From Granulosicoccus sp964390335 (GTDB lineage: Bacteria > Pseudomonadota > Gammaproteobacteria > Granulosicoccales > Granulosicoccaceae), in assembly GCA_964390335.1 (NCBI GenBank), contig CAYMHU010000010.1, positions 44,424 to 108,423 of the forward strand: a DNA stretch of 64,000 nucleotides. The letters are read 5' to 3'. A model generated the notes under the pieces. The model saw nothing but the letters and a program-made list of their open reading frames with translations. It was not told where the DNA came from and did no database searches. Below, piece by piece: positions 25,497 to 34,380 of the stretch. The position numbers were made by a program, and so were the translations under genes. Numbering within the stretch: the first letter of the stretch is position 1; the number at the start of each line of letters is the position of its first letter.

Positions 25497-26807
25497 ATGA
25501 TCAACAGGCTTCAATTATTAGCACTCGGATCGATATTCGCAGCCGTACTGCAACTGGGTGTCTTGCCACAGGCGTTCGCCCAGTCAGATGCACAAATCGA
25601 CCCCGCATCCATTGTTACGCGCTCCGTTGTGGTCGTGGAAGGCGACACCATGCGCAGTATTGCGAGACGCGAGTTGGGCAAGTCAGGCTTATCAGGCCAG
25701 TTGGCCACCTTCAACGGCATGCAGGAAGACGACATTCTGGCCGTGGGTACTATTCTGCGTATACCGCTATACACACCCGTTGAAGAACAATTTGCCACGG
25801 TCATTTTTGTTAAGGGTGAGGTGTCTCGTAACGACGAGCAAGTTGTTCGCGACGATAAAATATACCTGCAAGATCTGTTGAAAACCGGTAGCACTGGCTA
25901 CGCAACACTGCAGTTCACGTCAGGATCTGTTGTCAGCCTGCAACCTAAAACACACGTGAAGCTCGAAAAATTAAACTGCCTTGAAACAGACGATAGCTGC
26001 TTAATAGTGATGGACGCAGTGCAAGGTGAAGTTAAGTCAGATGTTAATCGTCGCGACGGCCAACCTACCGAGTTTACGATTACCACACCGTATGCATCGG
26101 CGGCAGTGCGTGGCACAGAATACGAAGTCAATGCCAGTAGTGAAGCCGTTATTGTTGGCGTTACTGAAGGCGCAGTGCAAGTTAGTGCAAGCGGTGCTGC
26201 AGTCGATCTTGACGAAGGCTTCGCCACAAAAGCAGTAGAAGGCCAACCACCCAGCGAACCTATAGCGCTACTACCTGCTCCTGTGTATCGGTATATTCCA
26301 ACACGCGCTGCCGAAGGCGACGAAGTGTTGTGGTGGGCTTTATCCGATGCATTAAGTTACCAAGCTAATCTCACGATTGATGAGGAAGGCAAAGACGTTA
26401 TTGTGTCTGCCAATTCTGAAAACGGTATCCTGCCCATTACAGACGTAGATGCCGGCGCTTACTTTTTACGTGTGCGCGGTATCGACGAAAACGGCATTAA
26501 AGGTTTTCAAACACCAACCAAACTGGTGATTGCAGCAATCGATTCGGCATTAACGCCTGTCGATACAGAAATATTACGGCGCGGTAGTGAGTTCTTGGTT
26601 AGGGTTATCGATCCTCCGTCTGATGCAGCTGGATATGAAATTCAGGTGGCAACCAACGCTGATTTCTCTGACCCCTTGAGCGTTGATGTCGCAGAGACTG
26701 CAGCCGCCATTTTCAGACTGGAAGCGGATAAAATTTATTCACGCGCAAGAATCTTGGTAGACCCCGAAAAGGTATCTGCGTTTGGACAAGTAGCCGAGTC
26801 GAACTAA
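25497..26807 (+). CDS. LysM and FecR domain protein
   Basis: A 436-residue exported protein. A signal peptide (MINRLQLLALGSIFAAVLQL ... AFA) is followed by a LysM-like motif (VEGDTMRSIARRELG ... ILAVGTILRIP, residues about 45-85), then a FecR-type domain (GEVSRNDEQVV ... TTPYASAAVRGTEYEVN ... EGAVQVSA, about 100-250), and a C-terminal region with two fibronectin-like stretches. Such proteins lie in the periplasm and often accompany signalling genes such as CHASE2 cyclases, but none is adjacent here. Its 3' end overlaps the hexR stop by 4 bases (convergent). Role unknown; peptidoglycan binding and signal sensing are plausible. Confidence 0.8.
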   Translation: MINRLQLLALGSIFAAVLQLGVLPQAFAQSDAQIDPASIVTRSVVVVEGDTMRSIARRELGKSGLSGQLATFNGMQEDDILAVGTILRIPLYTPVEEQFATVIFVKGEVSRNDEQVVRDDKIYLQDLLKTGSTGYATLQFTSGSVVSLQPKTHVKLEKLNCLETDDSCLIVMDAVQGEVKSDVNRRDGQPTEFTITTPYASAAVRGTEYEVNASSEAVIVGVTEGAVQVSASGAAVDLDEGFATKAVEGQPPSEPIALLPAPVYRYIPTRAAEGDEVLWWALSDALSYQANLTIDEEGKDVIVSANSENGILPITDVDAGAYFLRVRGIDENGIKGFQTPTKLVIAAIDSALTPVDTEILRRGSEFLVRVIDPPSDAAGYEIQVATNADFSDPLSVDVAETAAAIFRLEADKIYSRARILVDPEKVSAFGQVAESN

Positions 26808-27655
26808 ACGAATTTGAAATCGATGGCGCGTTTTGCTTTGGCCAGTTGATCGAGCATAACGTCGCCACCGCGCACTGCTACTCCTACTGCCAAGATATCC
26901 AACACCACCATTTGAGCCAACCGGGATTTTACCGGAGCGAAAATATCACTGTCTTCAGCGACATCCACACTCAGGTTCACATCGGCTAAATCGGCCAATG
27001 GCGATTTAGTTGCCGTGACCGCGACCACTTTCGCGCGCGCATCTTTGGCTATTTGAACAGTCGTTAATAAGTCTTGGTTGCGTCCCGAATGCGATATGGC
27101 AATAACCAGAGCGCGCTTGTCTAATAGTGCTGCCGCCGAATGCTGAATGTGCGGATCGCCGTATGAGATAGCAGGCTTACCCAAACGAAACAACTTAAGC
27201 TGCGCATCCTCTGCCACAATGGCTGAACCACCAGAGCCATACAGCTCGATTCGATCGCTTTCAAGGTAGTATTGAATGGCTTTATCCAGCGACTCAAAAT
27301 TCAATTGGTTTCTGACATGCACCAGTGATGCAATAGCACCATCAATGAGTTTGCTGGACAGTTCTTTACTGGAATCTTCTACGGTAACGTCACGATAAAA
27401 GAACGTACCGCGGCTAGCCAGATCTTGAGCCAGACGAAGTTTAAATTGCTGGAACCCCACACACTCTAGTGCCCGACAAAAACGAATGACCGTTGGCTCA
27501 CTGACCGCAGCCTTTGACGCTATGGCTTGAATTGAGGATTGAACGCTGCCATCAGGGTCGGCAAGAATGACATCCGCCACTTTCTGCTCTGACTTTCGAA
27601 GCCCGTCTCGGGCAGATTTGATTTTAGCTAGCATGTTGCTGAAGGCTAACGCCAA
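26804..27655 (-). CDS. hexR: HexR-type transcriptional regulator (RpiR family)
   Basis: HexR represses Entner-Doudoroff and related genes and is released by 2-keto-3-deoxy-6-phosphogluconate. The protein has an N-terminal RpiR helix-turn-helix (ASKAAVSEPTVIRFCRALEC) and a C-terminal SIS sugar-phosphate domain (ELYGSGGSAIVAEDAQLK; RALVIAISHSGRNQDLL). The ORF begins at a TTG at 27655 directly after AGGA; the ATG at 27634 (MLAKIKSARDGL) aligns better with HexR proteins and may be the true start. It follows pgl by 12 bases in a zwf-pgl-hexR operon, and TGTA-N7-TACA sites are found upstream of zwf/edd and pyk. Confidence 0.9.
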   Translation of the reverse strand: MALAFSNMLAKIKSARDGLRKSEQKVADVILADPDGSVQSSIQAIASKAAVSEPTVIRFCRALECVGFQQFKLRLAQDLASRGTFFYRDVTVEDSSKELSSKLIDGAIASLVHVRNQLNFESLDKAIQYYLESDRIELYGSGGSAIVAEDAQLKLFRLGKPAISYGDPHIQHSAAALLDKRALVIAISHSGRNQDLLTTVQIAKDARAKVVAVTATKSPLADLADVNLSVDVAEDSDIFAPVKSRLAQMVVLDILAVGVAVRGGDVMLDQLAKAKRAIDFKFV

Positions 27656-27667
27656 GTCCTAAAAAGT

Positions 27668-28381
27668 TCAAGGACTCCAGTATACCGCTATAGACGGCCC
27701 TTGCTGCTCAAAAAATGCTGCAATTGGTAACGGATTGTCGGCATCGGCATTGAGCGCATTTTCAAGCACCAAGCGTTTCTGCTCGCCAGTGATATGCAAG
27801 TAGCGATAGTCAGAGTTTAACAATGCACGCCGGGTAAGCGAAATCCGAACTTGAGGAACCGACGCGGGCCTTAATATAGCGACGTTGGCTTTATTGTTCA
27901 GGTCGATTGCGTCGCTAAGCCCGGCGGTATCAGGAAATAAGGACGCTGTATGACCGTCCGAACCCATACCCAGTATAACCACACTGAATGGCTGAGCTAC
28001 AGCTTCAAGCGCTCGCTCAACATTGGGCAAAGCGTCTTCGGGTGAATCGCTGGCCTGATATAGATTCACAAAATTAGCCGCAGCAGCAGGCCCCTGCAAA
28101 AAATGCTCAGCCACAAAATCGGCATTGCTATCGGGGTCGCCACTGGGTACCCAGCGCTCATCCGCTAAAGTCACATCCACGCTAGACCAATCTAATTCAA
28201 CTTGCGACAGCTGTTTGAAAAACGGTAATGGTGTACTACCACCCGATAACACTAAGCTTGCACGTTTTTGCTTCGCCAGTGCTTCGGTAAGATTTCCCGA
28301 TACCGCCTGCGCCAACTGCGCGGCGAGCGTGTCAGCATTGTTTGCCGCGTGCCAATTTGCGGCATTTAATCCTCGTACCAT
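27668..28381 (-). CDS. pgl: 6-phosphogluconolactonase
   Basis: Pgl hydrolyses 6-phosphogluconolactone to 6-phosphogluconate. The 237-residue protein has the DevB/SOL pattern: ALAKQKRASLVLSGGSTPLP, then DVTLADERWVPSGDPDSN and VVILGMGSDGHTASLFPDT. It overlaps the end of zwf by 16 bases, typical of translational coupling, and precedes hexR. Its substrate is the direct product of Zwf. Confidence 0.93.
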   Translation of the reverse strand: MVRGLNAANWHAANNADTLAAQLAQAVSGNLTEALAKQKRASLVLSGGSTPLPFFKQLSQVELDWSSVDVTLADERWVPSGDPDSNADFVAEHFLQGPAAAANFVNLYQASDSPEDALPNVERALEAVAQPFSVVILGMGSDGHTASLFPDTAGLSDAIDLNNKANVAILRPASVPQVRISLTRRALLNSDYRYLHITGEQKRLVLENALNADADNPLPIAAFFEQQGPSIAVYWSP

Positions 28382-29844
28382 TTCAATCCTTCTTCACTTA
28401 TTAGTGCGGTTGCTGCTGCCGGCCCGTTTGTGCCTGCCGTATAATTTTTAGGTACAACTTTATTGCTTGTCCAGGCTTCACGGATTGGGTCTATCCATGC
28501 CCACGCTGCATCCACTTCATCGCGTCGCATAAACAAAGTTTGGTTACCTTTAATGATATCCATGCATAAACGCTCATACGCAATCATTTGGCGTTTTTGA
28601 AACACGTCATTAAAGTCGAGATTCAGATGCACGGGTTGCAGTTGTATGTCATCGCCCCACGCTTTTACATAAATGCGCATGCGAATACTTTCTTCCGGCT
28701 GCAGCCGAATGATTAACTGGTTGGGCGTGGAAAATCCGTCTGCTGTATCAAATATGGTGTGCGGCACTTTTCGAAAATTAATGACTATTTCGGTGAACTT
28801 GCCTTCCATGCGTTTACCAGTACGCAAGTAAAACGGCACGCCGGCCCAACGCCACGATTCAATGTTCGCGCGAATGGCCACAAAGGTTTCCGTTAAGCTG
28901 TCGTCTGGAATGTCGTCGTTTTCTAAGTATCCCGGCACGGCACCATCGGCATAGGCACCTGCTTTATATTGACCTCTTACGGTGTTATCCAACGCATCTT
29001 TGCCCGCTAATTTACGCAACGCACGCAACACTTTTATTTTTTCATCTCGTACTGCATCTGGCTCGTTACTAACTGGCGGCTCCATTGCCAGAATAACCAA
29101 CAACTGCAACAAGTGATTTTGCACCATATCGCGCAGCGCACCGGTTTGATCATAAAAGGCGCCACGCCCTTCTACTCCCAAACTTTCAGCAATCGTTATT
29201 TGTACATCGCTGATGCGCTCGCGACGCCATAAAGGTTCAAACAATGTATTACCAAAACGCAGTGCCATTAAGTTTTGCACAGTCTCTTTTCCCAGATAAT
29301 GATCGATACGGAAAATTTGAGATTCGGTAAAGGCTTCTGCTAGTTGATCGTTAATTTCGTTCGCGGTATCGCGGTCGCGACCAAGTGGCTTTTCAAGTGC
29401 TACCCGGCTTTGTTCCGTGATTAACCCAGCTTCTTTTACCTGATTACAAATCACGGCAAACAAACTAGGCGCAACGGACAGATAAAAAATACGCGCAATC
29501 TCATCGCGCCCTGCAACCAGCTTCGCCAAGTTATCGAAACCTTCAATGGTTTTTACATCGATGGGCAAGTAATGAACGCGCTCTAGAAACGCGTTCCAAT
29601 GATCGGCGTGGAAATCTGTATCGGGAATATGCTGCTCGCACTCTTTCGTAATTAGCTCTTTAAACGCTGGGGTATCCATGTTCGATCGCGCGCTACAAAT
29701 AACGCGGCCATCTTCAGCCAGCTGACCTTCGCAATGGCGATAGTACAAAGACGGCAAGATTTTTCGCACGGATAAGTCGCCGGTGCCGCCGAACAAAATG
29801 AAATCGAACGGGCCGGATTGGTCAATAGAATCGGTATTGCTCAT
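28366..29844 (-). CDS. zwf: Glucose-6-phosphate 1-dehydrogenase
   Basis: Zwf oxidises glucose-6-phosphate to 6-phosphogluconolactone with NADP+. The 492-residue protein begins with the dinucleotide motif FILFGGTGDLSVRKILPSL and has the active-site motif RIDHYLGKETVQNLM. Length is normal. It is the first gene of zwf-pgl-hexR, divergent from edd-eda across a 251-base region with candidate HexR sites. Confidence 0.95.
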   Translation of the reverse strand: MSNTDSIDQSGPFDFILFGGTGDLSVRKILPSLYYRHCEGQLAEDGRVICSARSNMDTPAFKELITKECEQHIPDTDFHADHWNAFLERVHYLPIDVKTIEGFDNLAKLVAGRDEIARIFYLSVAPSLFAVICNQVKEAGLITEQSRVALEKPLGRDRDTANEINDQLAEAFTESQIFRIDHYLGKETVQNLMALRFGNTLFEPLWRRERISDVQITIAESLGVEGRGAFYDQTGALRDMVQNHLLQLLVILAMEPPVSNEPDAVRDEKIKVLRALRKLAGKDALDNTVRGQYKAGAYADGAVPGYLENDDIPDDSLTETFVAIRANIESWRWAGVPFYLRTGKRMEGKFTEIVINFRKVPHTIFDTADGFSTPNQLIIRLQPEESIRMRIYVKAWGDDIQLQPVHLNLDFNDVFQKRQMIAYERLCMDIIKGNQTLFMRRDEVDAAWAWIDPIREAWTSNKVVPKNYTAGTNGPAAATALISEEGLKWYED

Positions 29845-29878
29845 AAAAATGTCTGGGATAAGGACTCGAATATTAACT

Positions 29879-29893
29879 GGTTAAATTACTACC
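29879..29893. promoter_or_regulatory. Candidate operator GGTTAAATTACTACC next to zwf
   Basis: An imperfect 15-base inverted repeat (GGT/ACC ends) 34 bases before the zwf start. On the reverse strand it reads GGTAGTAATTTAACC, related to the sites near edd and glcD. A second inverted repeat, CAAAC-TG-GTTTG, lies directly beside it (29893-29904). Confidence 0.4.
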
Positions 29894-29926
29894 AAACTGG
29901 TTTGATAAATGGTGGCACAACGCCAT

Positions 29927-29941
29927 TGTAACAAAACTACA
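29927..29941. promoter_or_regulatory. Candidate HexR operator between zwf and edd
   Basis: TGTAACAAAACTACA has the TGTA-N7-TACA form and differs from the pyk site mostly in the central bases. It lies in the divergent zwf/edd promoter region, the place where HexR is expected to act. Confidence 0.65.
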
Positions 29942-30056
29942 TAAATAACAGCTTCACGCAACAAATGTACCCGCAATCACCTACAAAATTCTGATTGCAG
30001 GCCCATTAATAACTACGATTCAACTAAAATAACCCGAACTTTACCAAACATCTTAC

Positions 30057-30071
30057 GGTAATATTTCTACC
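30057..30071. promoter_or_regulatory. Candidate operator GGTAATATTTCTACC next to edd
   Basis: A GGTA-N7-TACC inverted repeat 24 bases before the edd start codon, closely similar to the site upstream of glcD. The distance to the start suits repression. Confidence 0.5.
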
Positions 30072-30095
30072 TTATATAAACTTTTTGAATTACAC

Positions 30096-31925
30096 ATGCC
30101 AAGCTTGAACAAAACAGTCGATAAAGTCACGACTCGTGTTATCAAACGCAGTCAGCCGACCCGTGAACACTACCTGTCCCGGCTGGATAAGTCAGCAGGA
30201 AAACGCATTCAACGCGGCAATTTATCCTGCACCAACCTCGCGCACGCCGTTGCCACAGCGCCACAGAATGACAAACTGATTTTACATGCGGAAGATCAGC
30301 CCAATTTAGCGATCGTATCTTCGTACAACGAGATGCTATCCGCGCATCAGCCATTTGTGGACTACCCAGATATTATAAAACAGGCCGTTCGAGAAACAGG
30401 TGCCACTGCCCAGTTCGCCGGCGGCACACCCGCAATGTGCGATGGTGTCACTCAAGGCCAGCCAGGTATGGAGCTCTCACTGTTTAGCCGCGATGTTATT
30501 GCGATGTCGGCTGCCATTGCCTTGTCGCATAACATGTTCGATGCCGGGGTGTTTTTGGGGGTGTGCGATAAAATTGTACCCGGCCTATTGATGGGCGCAC
30601 TCAGCTTCGGGCATATGCCAGCGGTGTTTATACCGGCAGGTCCCATGACAACAGGATTATCAAACAAAGAAAAAGCCCGCACACGACAACTCTATGCGGA
30701 AGGCAAAGCCACTCGAGCCGATTTGTTAGAGTCAGAATCTAAGTCTTATCACGGTCCGGGGACCTGCACATTTTACGGTACTGCCAACAGCAACCAAATG
30801 CTGATGGAGATCATGGGCCTACACATGCCAGGAGCGGCGTTTATCAATCCCGGCACGCCCCTGCGTGAAGCATTAACCAAAGCAGCGGCAGTGCGTTCAC
30901 TACAAATTACGGCACGCGGTAATGAATACACGCCGGTAGGTCATATCGTTGATGAAAAAGCAATCGTGAATGCCATTAGTGGTTTACTCGCAACCGGTGG
31001 ATCCACTAACCACACACTGCATCTCATTGCTATTGCGCGTGCCGCCGGTATCGTGATTGATTGGGATGACTTTGATGAATTAAGCCATGTCATACCATCG
31101 CTTACGCACGTATACCCAAGTGGTCAAGCCGATGTTAATCAATTTCATGCAGCTGGTGGCTTAGCCCTGGTTATAAAAGAATTGCTGGATGCCGGCTTAC
31201 TGCATAACGATGTTAAAACCGTTGCGGGTGAAGGTGGGCTACGACGCTATACACAAGAGCCATGGTTAGAAAACAATACCCTGAGTTGGCGCGATGGCAC
31301 AAGTCAATCTCTGGACGACACCATCATCAGCACCGTCGCCAAACCTTTCAGCCCCGATGGAGGCTTGCGCTTAATGCACGGGAATTTGGGACGAGCCGTG
31401 GTTAAAACATCAGCTATAAAAGATGAAAACCGCGTGATCGAAGCGCCTGCTGAAATCTTTCACTCGCAAAAAGCGTTGATGAAAGCGTTTGATGATGGCG
31501 AGCTCAACCATGACTTTGTCGCGATCATTGCGTATCAAGGACCAAAAGCCAACGGCATGCCAGAGCTGCATAAGTTAACACCAATTTTAGGCGTACTATT
31601 AGATCGAGGACATAAGGTTGCATTGGTCACCGATGGTCGAATGTCTGGTGCGTCAGGTAAAGTGCCAGCTGCCATTCACGTATCACCAGAGTGTTTGCTG
31701 GGTGGTCCGTTAGGCAAGGTTCAAAAAGGCGATATGATCCAGTTCGACACTCACACTGGCGAATTAAACGCACTGGTTGATCAATCAGAATGGGACAAGC
31801 GAACGCCAACACACCCAGACCTTTCAGATAACTGTGAAGATATCGGTCGCGAATTATTTGGCAGCTTCAGAGCCAGTGTTAGCTCCGCAGAATGCGGCGC
31901 TATTAGCGTGTACGGTATTAGCTAG
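30096..31925 (+). CDS. edd: Phosphogluconate dehydratase
   Basis: Edd converts 6-phosphogluconate to 2-keto-3-deoxy-6-phosphogluconate (Entner-Doudoroff). The 609-residue protein is of the IlvD/Edd family with Fe-S ligands in GGTPAMCDGVTQG, GVCDKIVPGLLMGALS and GPGTCTFYGTANSNQM. It has the Edd-specific N-terminal extension (TTRVIKRSQPTREHYLSRLD) and the GRMSGASGKVPAAIHVSPE segment. It precedes eda by 28 bases and diverges from zwf. Confidence 0.95.
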   Translation: MPSLNKTVDKVTTRVIKRSQPTREHYLSRLDKSAGKRIQRGNLSCTNLAHAVATAPQNDKLILHAEDQPNLAIVSSYNEMLSAHQPFVDYPDIIKQAVRETGATAQFAGGTPAMCDGVTQGQPGMELSLFSRDVIAMSAAIALSHNMFDAGVFLGVCDKIVPGLLMGALSFGHMPAVFIPAGPMTTGLSNKEKARTRQLYAEGKATRADLLESESKSYHGPGTCTFYGTANSNQMLMEIMGLHMPGAAFINPGTPLREALTKAAAVRSLQITARGNEYTPVGHIVDEKAIVNAISGLLATGGSTNHTLHLIAIARAAGIVIDWDDFDELSHVIPSLTHVYPSGQADVNQFHAAGGLALVIKELLDAGLLHNDVKTVAGEGGLRRYTQEPWLENNTLSWRDGTSQSLDDTIISTVAKPFSPDGGLRLMHGNLGRAVVKTSAIKDENRVIEAPAEIFHSQKALMKAFDDGELNHDFVAIIAYQGPKANGMPELHKLTPILGVLLDRGHKVALVTDGRMSGASGKVPAAIHVSPECLLGGPLGKVQKGDMIQFDTHTGELNALVDQSEWDKRTPTHPDLSDNCEDIGRELFGSFRASVSSAECGAISVYGIS

Positions 31926-31953
31926 CATCAAACATCAGGAAATTACTTAACGC

Positions 31954-32574
31954 ATGAATGTTAAAGAACTTATGCAGGTCGCGCCGGTCATTCCGGTTTT
32001 GGTCATCAACAACGTGGATCATGCAGTCCCACTAGCGCAAGCCTTGGTTGCTGGCGGCCTTCGGGTGCTGGAAGTCACGTTGCGCACACCCGAGGCATTA
32101 AAAGCCATGGAAGCCATGACTGACATTGATGGCGCTATTGTGGGCGTGGGCACTGCACTGAACGGCGATGACTTAAAGCGCGCTAAAGATAGCGGAGCAC
32201 AATTCGCAGTGAGCCCGGGCTTCACCGAAGAACTTGGCAAACATGCCAATCAGTTATCCATGCCATTGCTACCAGGCGTTGCCAATTCGGCCGACATTAT
32301 GCGCGCCCGCGATCATGGCCTCACTGAATTAAAGTTCTTCCCTGCCCAACAAGCAGGCGGAGTGGCCATGCTCAAAGCACTAGGCGGACCCTTTACAGAT
32401 GTCTCGTTCTGCCCGACTGGCGGCATCAACGCGCAAAATGCCCCTGACTTTCTGGCACTCAAGAATGTGTTGTGCGTTGGCGGTTCGTGGGTAGCCCCCG
32501 CTGCTGCCATGGACGCAGGCAATTGGGATGAGATCACCACACTGGCCAAGGCCGGCGTGGCATTAAAAACCTGA
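31954..32574 (+). CDS. eda: 2-keto-3-deoxy-6-phosphogluconate aldolase
   Basis: Eda splits KDPG to pyruvate and glyceraldehyde-3-phosphate. The 206-residue class I aldolase has the conserved Glu in LEVTLRTPEAL, the phosphate-binding SPGFTEEL region, and the Schiff-base lysine in LKFFPAQQAGGV. The usual motif is KFFPAE; here the Glu is Gln, a small departure from the family. It closes the edd-eda operon and completes the pathway begun by zwf and pgl. It could also process KDPG from the sugar-acid operon. Confidence 0.94.
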   Translation: MNVKELMQVAPVIPVLVINNVDHAVPLAQALVAGGLRVLEVTLRTPEALKAMEAMTDIDGAIVGVGTALNGDDLKRAKDSGAQFAVSPGFTEELGKHANQLSMPLLPGVANSADIMRARDHGLTELKFFPAQQAGGVAMLKALGGPFTDVSFCPTGGINAQNAPDFLALKNVLCVGGSWVAPAAAMDAGNWDEITTLAKAGVALKT

Positions 32575-32806
32575 TTGAACAGAAATTAGTCAACGAAAAT
32601 ACTCGAAGCCGAGCGGCATCTGCCCCCAGCGCTCGCCTGCCGCGCACTCAGCGACGGCTTACTACGCCGCTCACCTGAACAAAAGCTTGTCAAAATAAGC
32701 CAGAAATCGAGCAGCTGAGATATAATAGGCCGGATTACCCAAGCAAAACAGGGTTTGCGACCTTGCGCTACGTCAGCGCAACGGCACAACAAACAGGATA
32801 ACGCCC
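32575..32806. other. Leader region of the L21 fusion gene
   Basis: 232 bases with no convincing gene. A TATAAT hexamer at 32721-32726 with no good -35 at the usual spacing is the best -10 candidate for the downstream rplU. No terminator for edd-eda was identified here. Confidence 0.4.
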
Positions 32807-33799
32807 ATGTATGCAATCATTAAAACCGGCGGTAAGCAATACAGAGTATCTCCAGGTGAGACATTGCGTGTCGAATCTTTGGCTGTCGCCGAAGGCGAAT
32901 CCATTAATTTTGATCAAGTCCTGATGGTTGCTGATGGAGATAATATCTCTGTTGGGAATCCATTACTAAGCGACGCTGTTGTAACGGGCAAAGTGCTCAG
33001 CCATGGTCGTGGCGATAAAGTTCGCATCATCAAGTTCCGTCGTCGTAAGCACCATCGTAAGCAGATGGGCCACAGGCAAAACTTCACAGAGCTGGAAATT
33101 GTGTCGATCAATGGCGTAACGGCACCGGCTGGTTCGGAAGACAATGCGAAAGGTGCAAAAGCTAAATCAGATTCAGGCAAAGACAAAAAGTCAGGTGCGA
33201 ACGATGACTCTGGTAGCGGTAGCGGTGCGAAGGCAGCAGCCGGAGCGGCGGCGGTAACAGCTGCGGCCGGAGCGACAGCGGCGGCATCAGCATCAGCGGA
33301 CTCAGCGTCAACTGAAGCACCTCATTTTCTTGATGCACCCAATGGCGAGCCTGACGATCTTAAAAAGATTCTGGGTATTGGCCCTGTGTTAGAAGAGAAG
33401 CTTAATGGCATGGGCATCTATCACTATAGCCAAATCGCTGCATTCACAGATGATGATATCGCAAGCATCAACACTCACCTGAACTTCCCAGGCCGAATTG
33501 AACGTGATGAATGGATTCCACAAGCGGCAGAGCTGATGCAAGGCGGTGAAGGTCGTAAGCTAAAGTACCTCGATGGTCCAGACGGTGAACCCGACGATTT
33601 AAAACAAATCTCGGGCGTTGGTCCTGTGCTGGAAGGCAAGCTCAACGAGTTGGGCATTTATCACTTCTGGCAAATTGCTAAATTTGAACAACGTGATATC
33701 GATCTGGTAAACGACGCAACGGCATTCCCTGGTCGTATAGAACGCGACGAATGGATTGATCAAGCAAAGGTACTGGCAGACGGCGGCGAGCCGCGTTAG
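32807..33799 (+). CDS. rplU: Ribosomal protein bL21 fused to two helix-hairpin-helix-like domains
   Basis: Residues 1-104 are a complete bL21 (MYAIIKTGGKQYRVSPGETL ... KFRRRKHHRKQMGHRQNFTE), a 50S protein that binds 23S rRNA. A Lys/Ser then Ala/Gly-rich linker (about 105-175) leads to two copies of a domain of about 75 residues: DDLKKILGIGPVLEEKLNGM ... GRIERDEWIPQAAEL and DDLKQISGVGPVLEGKLNEL ... GRIERDEWIDQAKVL. This helix-hairpin-helix-like module is known as a C-terminal extension of L21 and NuoE in alphaproteobacteria; two copies in a gammaproteobacterium-like context look unusual. Standard bL21 is about 103 residues; this is 330. The usual partner rpmA (bL27) does not follow; a convergent GNAT gene does. 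Confidence 0.92.
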   Translation: MYAIIKTGGKQYRVSPGETLRVESLAVAEGESINFDQVLMVADGDNISVGNPLLSDAVVTGKVLSHGRGDKVRIIKFRRRKHHRKQMGHRQNFTELEIVSINGVTAPAGSEDNAKGAKAKSDSGKDKKSGANDDSGSGSGAKAAAGAAAVTAAAGATAAASASADSASTEAPHFLDAPNGEPDDLKKILGIGPVLEEKLNGMGIYHYSQIAAFTDDDIASINTHLNFPGRIERDEWIPQAAELMQGGEGRKLKYLDGPDGEPDDLKQISGVGPVLEGKLNELGIYHFWQIAKFEQRDIDLVNDATAFPGRIERDEWIDQAKVLADGGEPR

Positions 33800-33802
33800 T
33801 TA

Positions 33803-34249
33803 CTAAACCGCCAAAACAGCGATTACATCCCCATCGTCTCTTGTGCCGGTGGGGATAAATCCATAGCCCGTGTAAAGCTTCCTTGCCGCAACGTTATTGT
33901 TATCGTAATAGATCTCCACGCTCCGGCACCGCCCGTTTTCCTTAATCTCTTGTAGCAATAAAGCCATCGCGGCATTGCCGATGCCTTTATTTTGATATTG
34001 CCGATCAATCATGAATCGCCAAATAATGCACTCGTGCTGATCGTCTGCATCCTCTCCAAAACGATACATTAAAAAGCCGACAATCTTTTCGTCAAACCAA
34101 ATGGCTCGCGTAAAGCAGGTTGGTGAGAAGCTAGCCTCGGCAATAGTATACAAGTTTGACGGCAGATTAGGCTCCTGCTCTTTTTCGATTTCGAGGTCTA
34201 TAACGGCATGGAAGTGTTCGTATTCTATTTCTTTTAGTTTTACCTCCAT
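33803..34249 (-). CDS. GNAT family N-acetyltransferase
   Basis: A 148-residue acetyltransferase with the GNAT core: WRFMIDRQYQNKGIGNAAMA (acetyl-CoA binding loop) and a final motif NNNVAARKLYTGYGFIPTG. It resembles spermine/spermidine or diamine acetyltransferases (EIYYDNNN), but the acceptor is not identifiable. A very strong ribosome-binding site (GGAGGAACAA) precedes the ATG. It converges with the L21 fusion gene, 3 bases apart, and is followed upstream by an AT-rich, palindrome-containing region, so it may be acquired. Confidence 0.85.
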   Translation of the reverse strand: MEVKLKEIEYEHFHAVIDLEIEKEQEPNLPSNLYTIAEASFSPTCFTRAIWFDEKIVGFLMYRFGEDADDQHECIIWRFMIDRQYQNKGIGNAAMALLLQEIKENGRCRSVEIYYDNNNVAARKLYTGYGFIPTGTRDDGDVIAVLAV

Positions 34250-34380
34250 TTATTGTTCCTCCATACTAAATTCGAACAGACTAACGGTGGGGTATGCGTT
34301 TTTTCAGATTTAAATTTATGCTTCAATTAAATGCTTATGCAATATTACAAGACAACTAATTGTTCGAATACCGTACTTCC

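Noticed and set aside
32586..32816. Minus-strand ORF of 76 residues upstream of rplU
   Set aside because: Covers the leader and start of rplU, has an odd composition and no ribosome-binding site.
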